In this document: positions 1 to 10,367 of the stretch, in pieces
Layout: each line of letters starts with the position of its first letter
Position numbering within the stretch: the first letter of the stretch is position 1
Program-made: the position numbers and the translations under genes
The notes under the pieces: model-generated
Database searches by the model: none
What the model saw: the letters and a program-made list of their open reading frames with translations, nothing else
What the model was told of the DNA's origin: nothing
NCBI GenBank assembly: GCA_019915015.1
Contig: JAHBBC010000026.1
Span: 248,001-312,000 of the forward strand
Origin: Auriscalpium vulgare
Lineage: Eukaryota > Basidiomycota > Agaricomycetes > Russulales > Auriscalpiaceae
DNA: 64,000 nucleotides
Direction: 5' to 3'

Positions 1-2017
1 ACACAGAGCCTGGGTGGGATCCAATGGAGACCCAACCGACCTCCACGAGGAACCACGTCCGCGGGTCAGCACTATCATGCCCAGGACGTCCGTGTGCGTA
101 CTTCCTCCTCCTCCTTTTCCAGGAGGCGCCTCGTTTTGCGTGCTCACGGCCCATAAAATGTGTCTGCAGCTGTGGCCCCCATACTCCGTGTACAACTCCG
201 TTGGCCGGTATTCTCACATCCATCAGTATCGCACGTTCACCGTATCTCCATGTCCATGTATGCGTTTCCTGCGGGTCTTGCGAGCGATAATGATAATGTA
301 TATCGATGGATACGATACGTGTATCAGCGGTGTCAACGCCCGAATGTATGCGCACGAGAAAGCCGAACCGCCACGCGCTATTCCTCTCAACGTCCTGAGA
401 CGCTCTGCGGCTCTCTCGCGCTCCTCCTGGAGCGGTACGCGCCCAGCCGACGAAGCGGCACTGAGGCGCGGATAACAGCTATCCAGACGTCATGAAGCGT
501 GCGCGCGGAATGCAGTCCGCTTGCCCGGAGCAATCGACTGCCCTGATAAACGCTGCGTGAGCGACGTCGATGGACAACTGACTCGCAGCGCATATATGCG
601 ACGCACCTAGGCTGCCGGTGGACCTTAAAGGGCAGCGAGTCCGTGTTTGACCTGTATCGAGTGGCGGTGCTTTGGGAGGCGCGGGTGGAGGAGAGGAAGA
701 TCGGGTCGCGGACGGGTGCTCGATGCGCTCGCTGTTCACATATCCATAGAGCAAGAAATATGAGAAAGGAACAGATGGGAAAGTCGTGGATACAACGTGC
801 CTTGAGCAGCCCGTTTCGTGTACGCGTTCTCCGATTCCACTCGATCTTCCGCTTATGAGAGACGCAGACGCCGACTCCGCGCGGCACTGGAAGCAGTCCT
901 ATGAGCAGTGCATACGAGGACCAGCGCGTCGGCAACGCACCTCACGCAGCCTATCTGCCCTGTTCGTTCTGCACGCCGGAGTCTTGTATCCCCGATGAAC
1001 GGGCTGTCAACATCTCGCGTCCGTGCGTGCCGTGTGTCTGGTCGTTGGATGGATGGCGGGGCGTCGCTGGCCGGTGCGCTGGGTATCCTGGGTACCAGGG
1101 AGCATGCGTGCGCAATCGAAGCACGACTCATAGCGCGTGGCGACAGCACTGCACGCACCGTCCCATATGTCTGCCCGTGCGCCTCGCTGACATTGCGCGT
1201 CTCCCGACGCGCGTATGCCCGAACAGACCCGGTTCCGCCTCGCGAGCCTCCAGCCCCAGCGCGGTATGCAGGGCAAATGGGCCCCTACGTGTGGGCATTT
1301 GCAGGGATAAGCGACGCAGCGCACCTCAAGTCTTGCCCGTCCAGCAACTTGACCGCGCCGTTGCCCGTTGCCCGGTGCCCGGGCCAGCGCGGATAGAGTG
1401 GGCGCGTTGCATCGCTGGCGGCTCGAGCTCGGGCGAGTGAGAGGAAGTGAAGAGCAGGAGCCCGTCGCGCGCGCGGCCGCATCCCAGTCAAATTGATCAC
1501 GTGCGGAGGACGCGTCCGCCGTCGACGCCGCGAGCGTCGCCCAGCCCGAGCAGAGTTTTCGACCGACAGCTGTTCCTGGTGCTGAAGAGCCTGTCGGTAA
1601 GAGAAATGATGAAGTATCATGGGTAGGAGAACTAAGAAAACGCACTGGGTGGGAGGGGGAAAAGGTCCGGCGATGGTGCAAAGGTCTCGAGGGGTATGTT
1701 CTAGTGTACTAATGTATGCGATGTATGCCGCACGGTCCTGGTGTGCGCAGGTCAGCGGGACGGAGAGGAAGAGCAGGAAGTATACGGCGCACCGTCTAAG
1801 CAATCTCGCCGTCGAGTGCCGAGCTCCGGAGACCCGCAAGCAAAAGGACAGACACCGCTGCATTGGAAGCGGATGTTGCGGAGGATATATGCTTCAGATG
1901 TGAAGAGATTTCAAAAGCAAGGAGAAGAACGTGGCCGGGGACGAGCTAGAGCAGGGAGCCCGAGCGAGCTGATGATCATGATAGCGCGGAGGAAACAGCC
2001 CGACGCCCGCGCTCTTC
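1..2017. other. gene-poor repeat-derived flank
   Basis: No convincing gene is visible. The stretch around 90-350 resembles 17800-18060 in the same orientation: both run through a 'gtgcgtacttc' start, 'ctgcag', 'tattctc(g)cacatccatca' and a 'gatacgtgtatca' block, so they are diverged copies of one sequence. Long open frames here are GC-driven and have no recognisable protein motif. The last part (about 1975-2030) closely matches the sequence upstream of the promoter module at 19387, showing that units A and C are paralogous well beyond the promoter core. Confidence 0.5.
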
Positions 2018-2030
2018 GTGTTCGCCGATA

Positions 2031-2124
2031 GCCACGTGCGCGGTCGCGTCGCCACGTCTCCCCCGCGCCGCGCCGGTGCTATTTGGCACCCATCCACACG
2101 CCAAACTCCACAGCGTATACAAAC
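2031..2124 (+). promoter_or_regulatory. unit A promoter module (E-box, palindrome, TATA)
   Basis: Copy A of a six-member module. It has a CACGTG E-box at 2033-2038, then ATTTGGCAC at about 2081 and GCCAAAC at 2100-2106 facing each other as an inverted repeat, then a weak TATA (gtatacaaa) near 2114. About 50-100 bases downstream lies the family's conserved block (gcgctcctcatcctg, near 2206), which reads as the hydrophobic core of a signal peptide. No ATG precedes it in that frame, so the coding part of this copy is probably dead. The transposon at 2407 splits this unit. Confidence 0.6.
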
Positions 2125-2401
2125 GAGCGCAGCTCTCTCCGCCCCTCCGATCGCATTTGACCCGCACCACCACGCACGCCCTCGTCCCCACGGCATACGC
2201 CCTGCGCTCCTCATCCTGCCCTTTCCTCAAATTCGCGCGTACTTGACCCGGGTGCGCATGGCATCAGGTCTTCAGCAGTTGCGCGGGTCCTTTGTGTCCC
2301 TTGAGCCGTGGTGCGCAGTCGTTTTGTGATACACTCGTCCCGCGTGAAGCTGGCGCGCTGCCGCGAACGCAGGGCGCAAGAGCCTGCACCGTGTATATAT
2401 G

Positions 2402-2406
2402 CTGAC
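2402..2406. repeat. target site duplication, left (CTGAC)
   Basis: CTGAC directly precedes the left terminal inverted repeat and recurs directly after the right one at 16969-16973. A 5-bp direct duplication at both edges is the footprint of a transposase-mediated insertion. Confidence 0.8.
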
Positions 2407-2449
2407 CCCCAGTGAGAAACCGGTCTGGCCCCATATGCCCCAGTATGCC
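2407..2449 (+). repeat. left terminal inverted repeat
   Basis: Begins CCCCAGTGAGAAACCGGTCT. The first 22 bases are identical to the reverse complement of 16947-16968. The match then continues imperfectly through a TATGCCCC(A/G)GTATGC block shared by both ends. Confidence 0.85.
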
Positions 2450-2770
2450 GATTTCTGCACGTGTGGGGCCGTCAGACCAGGTCAGATAAAGGCACAAAAT
2501 CTGGACTTTTGTATGACAGAATCTGCCATTTTCTGCTTCGTTGTCATGCGATAATATGCACCATTATGCCGATTTCTGACTCCTTATGAATACATATGCC
2601 TCCAGATGCCATTCCAATACCGTCCGAATTTTGCATACCATGCCATATGGGCGCATACAGAGCCATCTGCGCCATTCCCAGCCACCTGCCCCGCATCCGC
2701 CGCAATCTGCATACCACGCCAGATGGGCGCATATGGAGCCATCCCACTCACCTGCCCTGCGTCTGCGTCC
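2450..2770. repeat. left subterminal repeats of the transposon
   Basis: 'atgccgatttctg' occurs twice (about 2446 and 2566). A unit of about 75 bases (gcataccatgcc...gggcgcata...agccat...cacctgcc) is repeated in tandem at about 2630-2704 and 2706-2766. Repeated short motifs just inside the terminal repeats are the usual transposase-binding region of CACTA-like elements. That role is inferred here. Confidence 0.6.
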
Positions 2771-2865
2771 CGCGCCCACAGCCCGCCCGATCGCTAAGTC
2801 GTTCGATAAGTCGAAAGTCAGGCATTGTAGGCAGACAGCGTACCATTCTCCCGCAGCCGGTGAGC

Positions 2866-5430
2866 CTACGTGTTGTTCTTCTTCTCCTTCTCCAAGGCTT
2901 TAGCTGCCTGGCTCTCCTGTTCGAGTCGCTGAGACAGATGCATCAGTAGAGGACCGCAGACTGAGCAAGTAGTATGCACCAAGCGAGTTTCTCCATCTAT
3001 GCCATCAAATGCCTTCTGAAACTCGTCGTTCGTCATTTTCGGATCGCGTATCTTGCACTCTTGCATGTATAAATTTCTTGTCGTTGATGCTCTCAGCTGC
3101 GATACATCGAGCACAGCACAGAACTCACCGGACGGTGTTGGATGTCTTGCTGGGTTTGATAGACTTGTCGCCTGTTGCCTTCGCTTGGCCCGCTGTGCTG
3201 ATAGACGCACCGGGAGCGGTGGACGGCGCACTGCCAGACGCCTTGGAGGAGCCTGATTGATGCGAATGTGAGCAGGTAGATGCAGAAAGTGCCCGTAGAC
3301 GCACCGTTTGTAGCGTTTTGAGGTTTACCTGACCGTTTTGAAGAACCTGCATTGATCGAACTGTGAGCAGGAAGACAGAGAGCACTCGTAGACGCACCGG
3401 ATTCTGCTGGAGGGGCCCATCTAGAGACCGAGTCCGTTGCGCGTCCCGGAAAGAGGTCCTTGCTTCTTGGAAAGCGGTATTAGCAAGGAAGCGGAAATTG
3501 TGGCAATATGACACTGACAGAACGTTCACAACCTGCCCGAGTAAGCACGTGCATGTCGTGCTGCGGTCAGCAAAGAAAAGAATGTCAAGTCGGCGATGGA
3601 CTTACTTCGATAGGTGCAGCCCGCTTTGCAACGCTGTCAGTAGAAACGGCCGTCATCCCGGCTTCCCTGGCCGAAACGTTGCTATTGATGAGAGGAGCGA
3701 CAGGGCTGCCACCCGTTAGCACGACGTTGATGCTGCCAGCAGGGGTGGAGGGCTCGATAGTTGTCGTGTTGCCGAGGCCGCTCGTCAAGGCAGTCTCCGC
3801 AGGCTCAGCATTTTTTGTCGCTGTGCTGGCGAAACCATCATTGACCATGTTGCTCGCGCATGTTGCGTCGAGCGCTGCCGCTGCGGTGATGTTGCTAGAT
3901 GTGATGGGGGTAGCTTCAGATCCGTTGGCTGAGGAGGGCAGCTCGGAGGTGCTGGACGAGGCCGGTGTCGCCGGGTTATCATTTCCACTGGTTGAGGACA
4001 AAGGTGCGGATCTGCTTGCGGCCAAGAGTGAGCTATAACAAGCAGAGACAGGTAGATACTCACGCAAAAGAATCCGTAGCATCCTTCAATGCTGCAGACG
4101 ATGGATCAATAGCCTCCGCAGGGCCAGCCGGTGCGGCGGGCGGCGCTGGCACTTCGCTGAATTCCACAGACGCTACGAAAGATGCATGTCAAAAGCTCAG
4201 CCAAGCGACAGTTGGTTGCGACGTACCTGCTGGAGCGTCGCGTTTATGACGCTTGCTTGAGCCAGCGCCGGTAGCAGGGGCAGGCCGCTTGCTGCTTGTA
4301 GCGACTTGCTGTGAGGCTGGCGCAGCGTCCTCTGCGGAAGTGCTTGGCTTCGATTTATTGCGCCTCGTCTTCTTATACTGGGGGTACTGCTCTGTCACCA
4401 TCTTATCGAGCTTCCAGTGGCCCCGGCAGAGCCTCAGGTACGGAGCGTCTTTGTACAGCCAGTGCCTGGCTATGTTCTGAGCTTCCGGAGATGCGGAACC
4501 CCAGGTATCAGGCGCGATATTGCGAGCAGCGAGTATCTGGAAGACCGTCTTCATCGAGTGCCTGAGGTCGATGACATCCTCGTCGTTGATAATGCTACCA
4601 TCTTCTCGCTCGAGCCAGGGATAAGCAATGTCGCTAGCTTTCTTGCCCGTTAGATTTGCGCTGTTCTTCTTGGCAGCCACGACAGCCTCGTATTCCTTCC
4701 TCCGCCAGAAGCGGACGCTGGGATAGGCATCCCTCTTGAGCTGTTCAGGAAGCGGGGCAGTCGAGTAGGAATTAATCATGTCCTCATAAGACGTCGGCGG
4801 CGCCGTTGAGCTGCCAGGCAGAACAAGACTGGCCCCAGGCGTAGCAGTCGACGAGGATCGAGAGTATTTCGGCACCATCGATGTAGTCAGATCCTGAGAA
4901 AGAGTCATCCTGCACACATAGTACGGCCGCGTATCAGAGAGGATGGGATAAATGAACGGCAAGATCACATACTTGAGCATCACAATGTCCGCGCGCATTT
5001 CTGCTACCTTCTCTTCAAGTCTTGCATGAGATGCTTGTAAGTCATTGTACGCTTTGGCGAGGGTGTGGTATTTGTCGATCGGCATGACTTGGGTGCCCTG
5101 GAGCGCAGGGCCAGACGCGGTGAAGGAACGTCTCTCGACCCGCTCGTTTCGCTGCGTCACAGCCAGGGTATAGAAGTTAGTAATACGAAAGGCCATAGAG
5201 TAGCAATTACGCACCGCATTGAACTCAAATGGAAGCTCCAGAATGGGTGTCGTTGAGCCACTGTAGTATTCTCGCTCATGATATGCTTGTGACAGGGTGT
5301 CGACGGCAGGGCTAGATGACAAGTATCGGACAGGAGCTCTGAAACTGTCGCCTAAGTCAAGAGAGAGCTCTGGAGAGTTGGATTCGCGTGAAGAAGGAAA
5401 GGAATCCCCCAAGTCCAGAGGTTGGTCCAT
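2866..5430 (-). CDS. transposon cargo protein of unknown function, multi-exon
   Basis: I do not recognise this protein. It starts at the ATG at 5430 and is clearly spliced. Exon 1 is 5215-5430, exon 2 4973-5151, exon 3 4227-4909, exon 4 4064-4172 and exon 5 3606-4032, all with GT...AG introns that keep frame. Two or three short 3' exons between 3605 and 2866 are less certain. The start contains a repeated LDLGDSF motif (residues 5-11 and 24-30). A coiled-coil-like stretch follows near residue 100, then a charged region with a WRRKEY motif and a basic nuclear-signal-like KRHKR. The exon 4-5 part is very rich in Ser, Ala and Thr. The end has a CSVCG motif and a Gln/Glu/Lys-rich helix. It is divergent from the gene at 5667 (236 bases between starts). 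Its place inside the transposon suggests an element function, possibly DNA- or chromatin-related. Confidence 0.65.
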
Positions 5431-5666
5431 AGCTATGTTGCCAGCAGGTCGACGATGGCAAAGAGAGAGGCCGTCAAGTGGTTGGGGACGACAAGAGGCA
5501 AGTGACGTAGCCGATCGCTACCTCGCCGATGCGAGTGTCCCCAATCATGTGATCGCGTGTGCCCTCTGCACTTGTCGTGCGCGTCTTGCGCTTCTTGCCA
5601 TCTCCGCACTTCTTCCTCTGCTCACACCACCTCCTGCGCTTCCTTCTCTGATACTCGGCTACAAGG

Positions 5667-6548
5667 ATGTCCTCTAGAGTCAGTCATTCCGGTTGCTTTT
5701 TCATGACATGCTGCTGATTTCCTGGCATAGGACGCCTTGGAGTCTGTCGAAGTGGTCATGCAAGGGCATGGCAGCGTGGATGTCATTTACAGGCCAGCAT
5801 CGGTGGGCATTGGTGCGGTGAGCTCTCTTTCATCTTGTTATTAGCTATCGTTCTCATGTTTTTTAGCATATACGCTTCCAGTCCATCGCGACAGCATACA
5901 GCTCGTCGGAGTCTGCGCAAGCAGGCTCTTCACCCGTCCAGTCTGTCCACTCCATCCCGACCACCCCCATCCGCGAAGCTTCCGAACTCCCTGCCACCGC
6001 TGCAAACGCGGCTCCATCGCCCGGTCTCGCGCCGGCTTCACCAGCAGGCAGCCGAGCCCCATCCCGGAACCCCGTCCTGCCGACTAACACCGTTAGTCCT
6101 CCCCCGAGCAGCCACACCGAGGAGTCTACACCCGTTCACTCCACCAACATCAGCCCCACTCAATCCAACATCGCCCAGCCGCCTGTACGCGCGCACTCGA
6201 CGCGTCTTTCCAGCCCCTTCGACGTCGGGGTGACCCAGTTCCTGGAGGGTAACTTCAGCCTCCCCGACGTCACTCACATGCCCTCCAGCGTGCGCAGGCT
6301 CATTGAGGAGCCGGACGCTGCGTTGGACTGGCGCAGGAAGTCCCCTCTTCCGCGCCTGCAGCTCCACACGCCGAGGACGCGTGCGGGCCCATCCAGACGC
6401 AGGTGAGTGTGCTATTAGCATAGACCGTTCGCTCGTTTTCCTGACACGGTGTCATAGGGACACTGAGCCTGGGCCTTCGCGCTCAGACGCCGAGTCGCCT
6501 TCACCTCTGGCCAAGCGGGCTCGTGTGGACTCGAAGAAAAGGGCATGA
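5667..6548 (+). CDS. transposon cargo protein of unknown function, 4 exons
   Basis: I do not recognise this protein. Splicing is well supported: exon 1 5667-5678 (a four-codon microexon, MSSR), exon 2 5731-5817, exon 3 5867-6402 and exon 4 6458-6548, giving about 241 residues. Exon 2 encodes a compact, probably folded N-terminus (SVEVVMQGHGSV). The middle is a long Ser/Pro/Thr/Ala-rich disordered linker. A conserved-looking acidic/basic patch with DVTHMPSSVRRL follows near residue 170. The C-terminus has a bipartite nuclear-signal-like tail (AKRARVDSKKR). It is transcribed away from the 5430 gene, so the two share a 236-base promoter region. It looks like a DNA- or chromatin-associated adaptor, but that is a guess from composition. 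Confidence 0.65.
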
Positions 6549-7434
6549 AGAAGGGTAAAAATTCTTGTACAACAAACATCATGTAAACTACATGATATGC
6601 ATCTCCATGAACAAAGACATGCCTTCCTGAAGACTGGTCTGGATTTCTGCTTATCAAAAAGCTATAACCATGTAGATTGCAGGTGAAAGCGCATTGAAAT
6701 CTCATCCAGCAATCGCCTTAGACCTGCGCGATGTCATACTTAGTTTAGAGGGCACGATAGCAGCAGCTAGCAGCCGCTTATGCGTCAGCGCGCGCACTAT
6801 GCCTGCGACCAGGCGACCCGCGCGCGCGCGCGCGCAAACACGCACTGCGAGGCAGCGACGGACCAGTCCAGATGAACAGATAGGCGGGCCATGTCGTCGA
6901 GTGAAACGCACCGTGCAGAGAAGGCGCGCGACGCGTTGGGCACGTGCCGGCGGCCACGTCTTTGTTGATTGTTTGTTGATTGTCACACCTTTCGTGTGAC
7001 CTCGTCACTGTTCAAAACCGCGCCTCCACCCTCCTCTTCCTGCCAGCACGGTTGCCTCGCCAGAAGCGCGCTCAGCTTGAGCGGGGCGCCGTGCACCACT
7101 CGTCTCTCTTATACGCCCTCCTCTACCTCACCCGCCTACTTGGTTAGCACTCCGGTGAGTCAAGCAGCAGCAGCAGCTCCGGGCTTCTCCCACTGCCCGG
7201 AGCTGCCGGCGCATTTTTTCTTCGCGCCGTGCGGGGCCCGATTCCACCTCGCACGGGCGCTTTCTCCGCCTCTCCGCGCACGGCAGCAGGCCGCGCGCCG
7301 CAGGACTACGCGCCTCGGCGCGGTTCCACCTCTGCGACGCGTTGCCAGCTGGCAGCACACAGGCGCGCAGCCTCTTCGTTCGCGACACAACCCTGCCTTA
7401 CTGACTGCTCCGCGCATAGCACCCAGCCCGCCAC

Positions 7435-7770
7435 ATCCATTCTCCCAGCCCTAGCGCGTACCCCGCGTACTTCCCCGCGCCGCATGCCCCGTACTCGCGA
7501 CCGTACCTCAGCCCCACCGACGACTACGCCGCCCTGTTCGCCCCCACCGACCTCCAGGCCTCCGAGGCGCGCTACCGCCGCGCCCTAGCAGAGCTGCACG
7601 CCGCCGAGAGAGCGCGCGAGGCGGCCGCGCGGCTCCACCAGCGCGAGGCCGCGGCGTTCGACCGGCAGCTCGAGCAGCTTGCCGTCCAGGCCCACGCGGA
7701 GCAGGCGCAGCGCGAGCACGCGCTCCGGCTCCACCGCGAGCAGGAGAGGCAGCGCAGCTGTGCAGGGTAG
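7435..7770 (+). pseudogene. coiled-coil protein fragment, Ala/Glu/Arg-rich
   Basis: In the frame that ends at the stop at 7768 the sequence reads a Tyr/Pro/Ser-rich lead (AYPAYFPAPHAPYSRPY). A run of about 80 residues follows with regular Ala, Glu, Gln, Arg and Leu spacing (RYRRALAELHAAERAREAAAR) that looks like a long helix. The pattern of a Tyr/Pro-rich head followed by a charged Ala-rich helix is seen in basidiomycete BAG-type and small heat-shock-like proteins. I see no domain beyond the helix, no clear start codon in frame, and a stop soon after the helix. It is probably a captured N-terminal fragment. Confidence 0.35.
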
Positions 7771-7839
7771 GTCGGTAGATGCTGACTTGCGCTTCCGCCC
7801 CTACTGTCCCCGCACGCACCGCGCCACCCGCGCGCACTA

Positions 7840-7945
7840 CCTCCTCCGCACGCACCGCGCCCCCTGCCCCTCGCACCGTGCCTCCTGCCCCTCGCACACC
7901 GCCTCCTGCCCCTCGCACACCGCCCCCTGCCCCTCGCACCCCGCC
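7840..7945 (+). repeat. 18-base tandem repeat, five copies
   Basis: 'gcctcctgcccctcgcac' and close variants follow each other about five times. The array follows the coiled-coil fragment. A short segment after it can be read as KWLNGIYDKNVNNEG, whose origin I do not know. Confidence 0.6.
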
Positions 7946-8131
7946 ACCAAGTGGCTGAACGGCATCTACGACAAGAACGTCAACAACGAGGGCGTCACGT
8001 ACCACTGTGCATGTACCGTACTTATATCACACCATCCGCTTTCTGTCTGTTACCGAGGTGTCCAGTGTGCTGCTTTTAGTTATGAATACAATCAGTGTCA
8101 TGAGATGTAAAGTGCTGCAAGATCTCTGCGG

Positions 8132-9000
8132 CTACCCTATGGCAGCCCGCGCGACCGCTGGAACTGAACGCCATGTTCTGCTCGAGCCCATGTTCTGCTC
8201 GAGCGTCGGCCCGTTCAACGGCTCGGGCACGGCGCTCGGCGGGGGGCCTGCGACCGCGACGGGCGCGTCATCGTCCCCGGCGCTGGTGGACACCTGCGTG
8301 CTGCTCGGCGACGCGGAGCGCGAGGTCGCAAAGTCGGCCATCTCGACGTCCGAGTCGGACGAGACGGCGCTGGAGGCGGACTGCGTGCCGAGGAGGAAGA
8401 AGCGCCCGCCCGAGTGCGCGACGAGGTTCTCGTAGTACAGCTGGAGGACCTCGCGCGTGCACTGGGGGCGCGGGGGAGGTGTGAGCAGGCGCGGGCGCGG
8501 GAGGAGAGGGGGTGCTGGCCGTAAGCCGCCAGTCGATCGCGAAGAGGAACTCGCGCTCGAGGCGCGCGAGCTCGTGCGTGGTGATGCCGCCGATGCGGGC
8601 GTAGTGCGCGTTGGCGCAGAAGGAGTCGCAGAGCGTCTTGCTCGCGAGCGCGACGGCGGTGATCGTGAAGCGGTGCACGGTGAGCGAGGACACGACGAAC
8701 GTCGGCACGCGCGCGCAGATCTGGTCGATGTAGTGCATCGCGGTGAGCAAGCAGGTTTTCTGCGCGGGGGCGGTCAGCGGGCGGGTGAGGGCTGGCCGGG
8801 CGGGCGCACCTCGACGTTGGTGAAGCGCACGATGCGGCGGAGGTACTCGAGGACCCTGATGTGCGGGACCGAGGCAGAGTGGAGGCGGGAGATGCCCTCG
8901 CTGCAGCGCACATCGCACGTCAATCAGGCCCACACACCGGCTAGAGGACAGAGCGGGACGCACGGAGACAGCGGGATGCGGTCATTTATCGAGAGTCTTG
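8132..9000 (-). pseudogene. Pho80-type cyclin, 5'-truncated fragment
   Basis: Cyclins of the Pho80/PCL group bind Pho85-like kinases in nutrient and cell-cycle control. Reading the minus strand, conserved blocks appear in order: NDRIPLSP (about 8960-8987), SRLHSASVPHIRVLEYLRRI, VRFTNVE, then MHYIDQICARVP, VVSSLTVHRF, CDSFCANAHYARIGGI, LEREFLFAIDWRL and REVLQLYYENLV. The last leads into a Ser-rich tail with a stop at 8132. Introns lie between these blocks. One after VRFTNVE has GT...AG ends. The one after DWRLT would need a GC donor (gccagc), with a correct AG acceptor. The start of the protein is missing: the homology begins abruptly at about 9000, where synthetase sequence takes over. It is therefore a broken captured copy, although much of the cyclin box is still readable. 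Confidence 0.75.
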
Positions 9001-9004
9001 CTCG

Positions 9005-9975
9005 TCTGCAGCACGCCCGCGGGCAGCCCTATAGGCTTCGGGCGGTAGCAAATCGTCGCTGCGCGGCCGTGGAAGAAGGTGGGGTCTGGCGTGGCGAGTC
9101 AGCGATCAGTGATCGTGCCGCGACGGAGGGAAATGAAGGAGGAGAGATTGACCGGGCCGCTTCTTAAGGCAGTAGCCCGTCTTCGCCTTTGCGTCCGTGC
9201 TCGCGATGCGCGGCACCTCGAGCATCGCCGTCGCGCGGTCGAGCAGCCCGTGCACGGTCTCGAAGCCCGCGTGAACACGACGTCTGCAGCCTCGAAGATG
9301 CGGATTGGGAGCGCAGGCCAGCGGTTCTCGCGCATGGTTTTGAGCAGCCCCGGGAGCAGCGACGTGCGCACGACCTGGAACTCGAGCGTCTTCGGGTTCG
9401 CGATCTTGACGGCAGTGTTGTTGGTCTTCGACGTTGCCAGGCGAAGTTTCCCTCGTGTTAGCACTGCACAAAGCGGGGAATCAAGCCGGCAATTATGTGG
9501 TAGGGAGACGACGCGCCAGGATCAGCGGGAGGACCTCGACCCTGCCCGCGCTCGCCCACTGGTGACGGGTGATGTCGATCAGCTTGCTCACCGCGAGCGG
9601 CTGCGCGGCCGTGCTCGTCGTCGGGAACGTGTCCGGGAGGTTGTTGAAGCCATACACGGTCACTGCATCCTCCTTGACGTCGCACTCGTGCAGGGTCGGC
9701 CGCGTCGGCGGGATATCGACCGTGATCTCGTCCGGGTCCGTCGACGACGCGCGGCTGGGCAACGACATCTTGCCGAGGAGTTTCTGCACGTCGGGCGTGG
9801 ACAGCGTGAGGTACATGATTTGACGTAGGACCAGGACGTGTGCGCGGGGGTCGGCCACGAGGAGAGGTCGGGTGTGATGACTGTACGTCGGTCGGGGTAG
9901 GTGGTTTTAACAGGCTCGGTCCTGTTCGCACATGAAACCGCATCCAATCCACCCTGTCCAGCCACTGCCACTGTG
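9005..9975 (-). pseudogene. phenylalanyl-tRNA synthetase beta subunit, internal fragment
   Basis: The cytosolic enzyme charges tRNA-Phe. Blocks typical of its beta subunit are read in several frames on the minus strand: [138 protein letters not shown] and FFHGRAATICYRPKP. Defects are clear. After VLPLIL the intron donor is GC, and the codon following the acceptor (tgc tcg in a working gene, by inference) is tgc taa. A one-base shift follows near 9440. A segment between VVF and the GLLDR block is missing and the frame changes there. The C-terminal domain stops at the junction with the cyclin piece. It is clearly a pseudogene and cannot be the cell's working copy. Confidence 0.85.
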
Positions 9976-10367
9976 AACCCCCAAGTCAGTATTCCTCATT
10001 GGAACTCAAAATAGAGAACCACAATGCGTACCTGTACATTGGAATGCTTTCTGACAAACATACGCGAGCGGGCGGCGTTGCTGCTGCTTCACCGACGACG
10101 AGCGAAGGTTTGATTACCGACATCCGTGTGATGCAGAGGTGTCGCGGTGTGAGCACTGAGTGCGAGTGCGGGTGAGAGGCAGATGCAAAAGGCGGTGCCG
10201 AAGCGGCGAAGCCAAGATCTCACCTACGGAGCCCGAGATCTGTGATAACGATCAGCTGCGGGTGCTCGACATCGTCTGTTCCAAACCTCGTCCGAGATCT
10301 ACAGGTAAGGGCGTGCGTTAGTACGAGGAGTTGCTGAGCTGACTACGACGCAATCGGCAACAGGAAG

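Larger units (their letters stand above)
6690..10100. other. captured host DNA block inside the transposon
   Basis: This stretch is GC-rich with host-like codon use, in contrast to the T-rich dioxygenase gene that follows. It holds at least two recognisable but broken host genes (cyclin, phenylalanyl-tRNA synthetase beta) plus an Ala/Glu/Arg-rich coiled-coil fragment. The host pieces keep intron remnants, so the DNA was taken at genomic level and not from cDNA. Exact capture borders cannot be read without relatives of the element. Confidence 0.55.
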
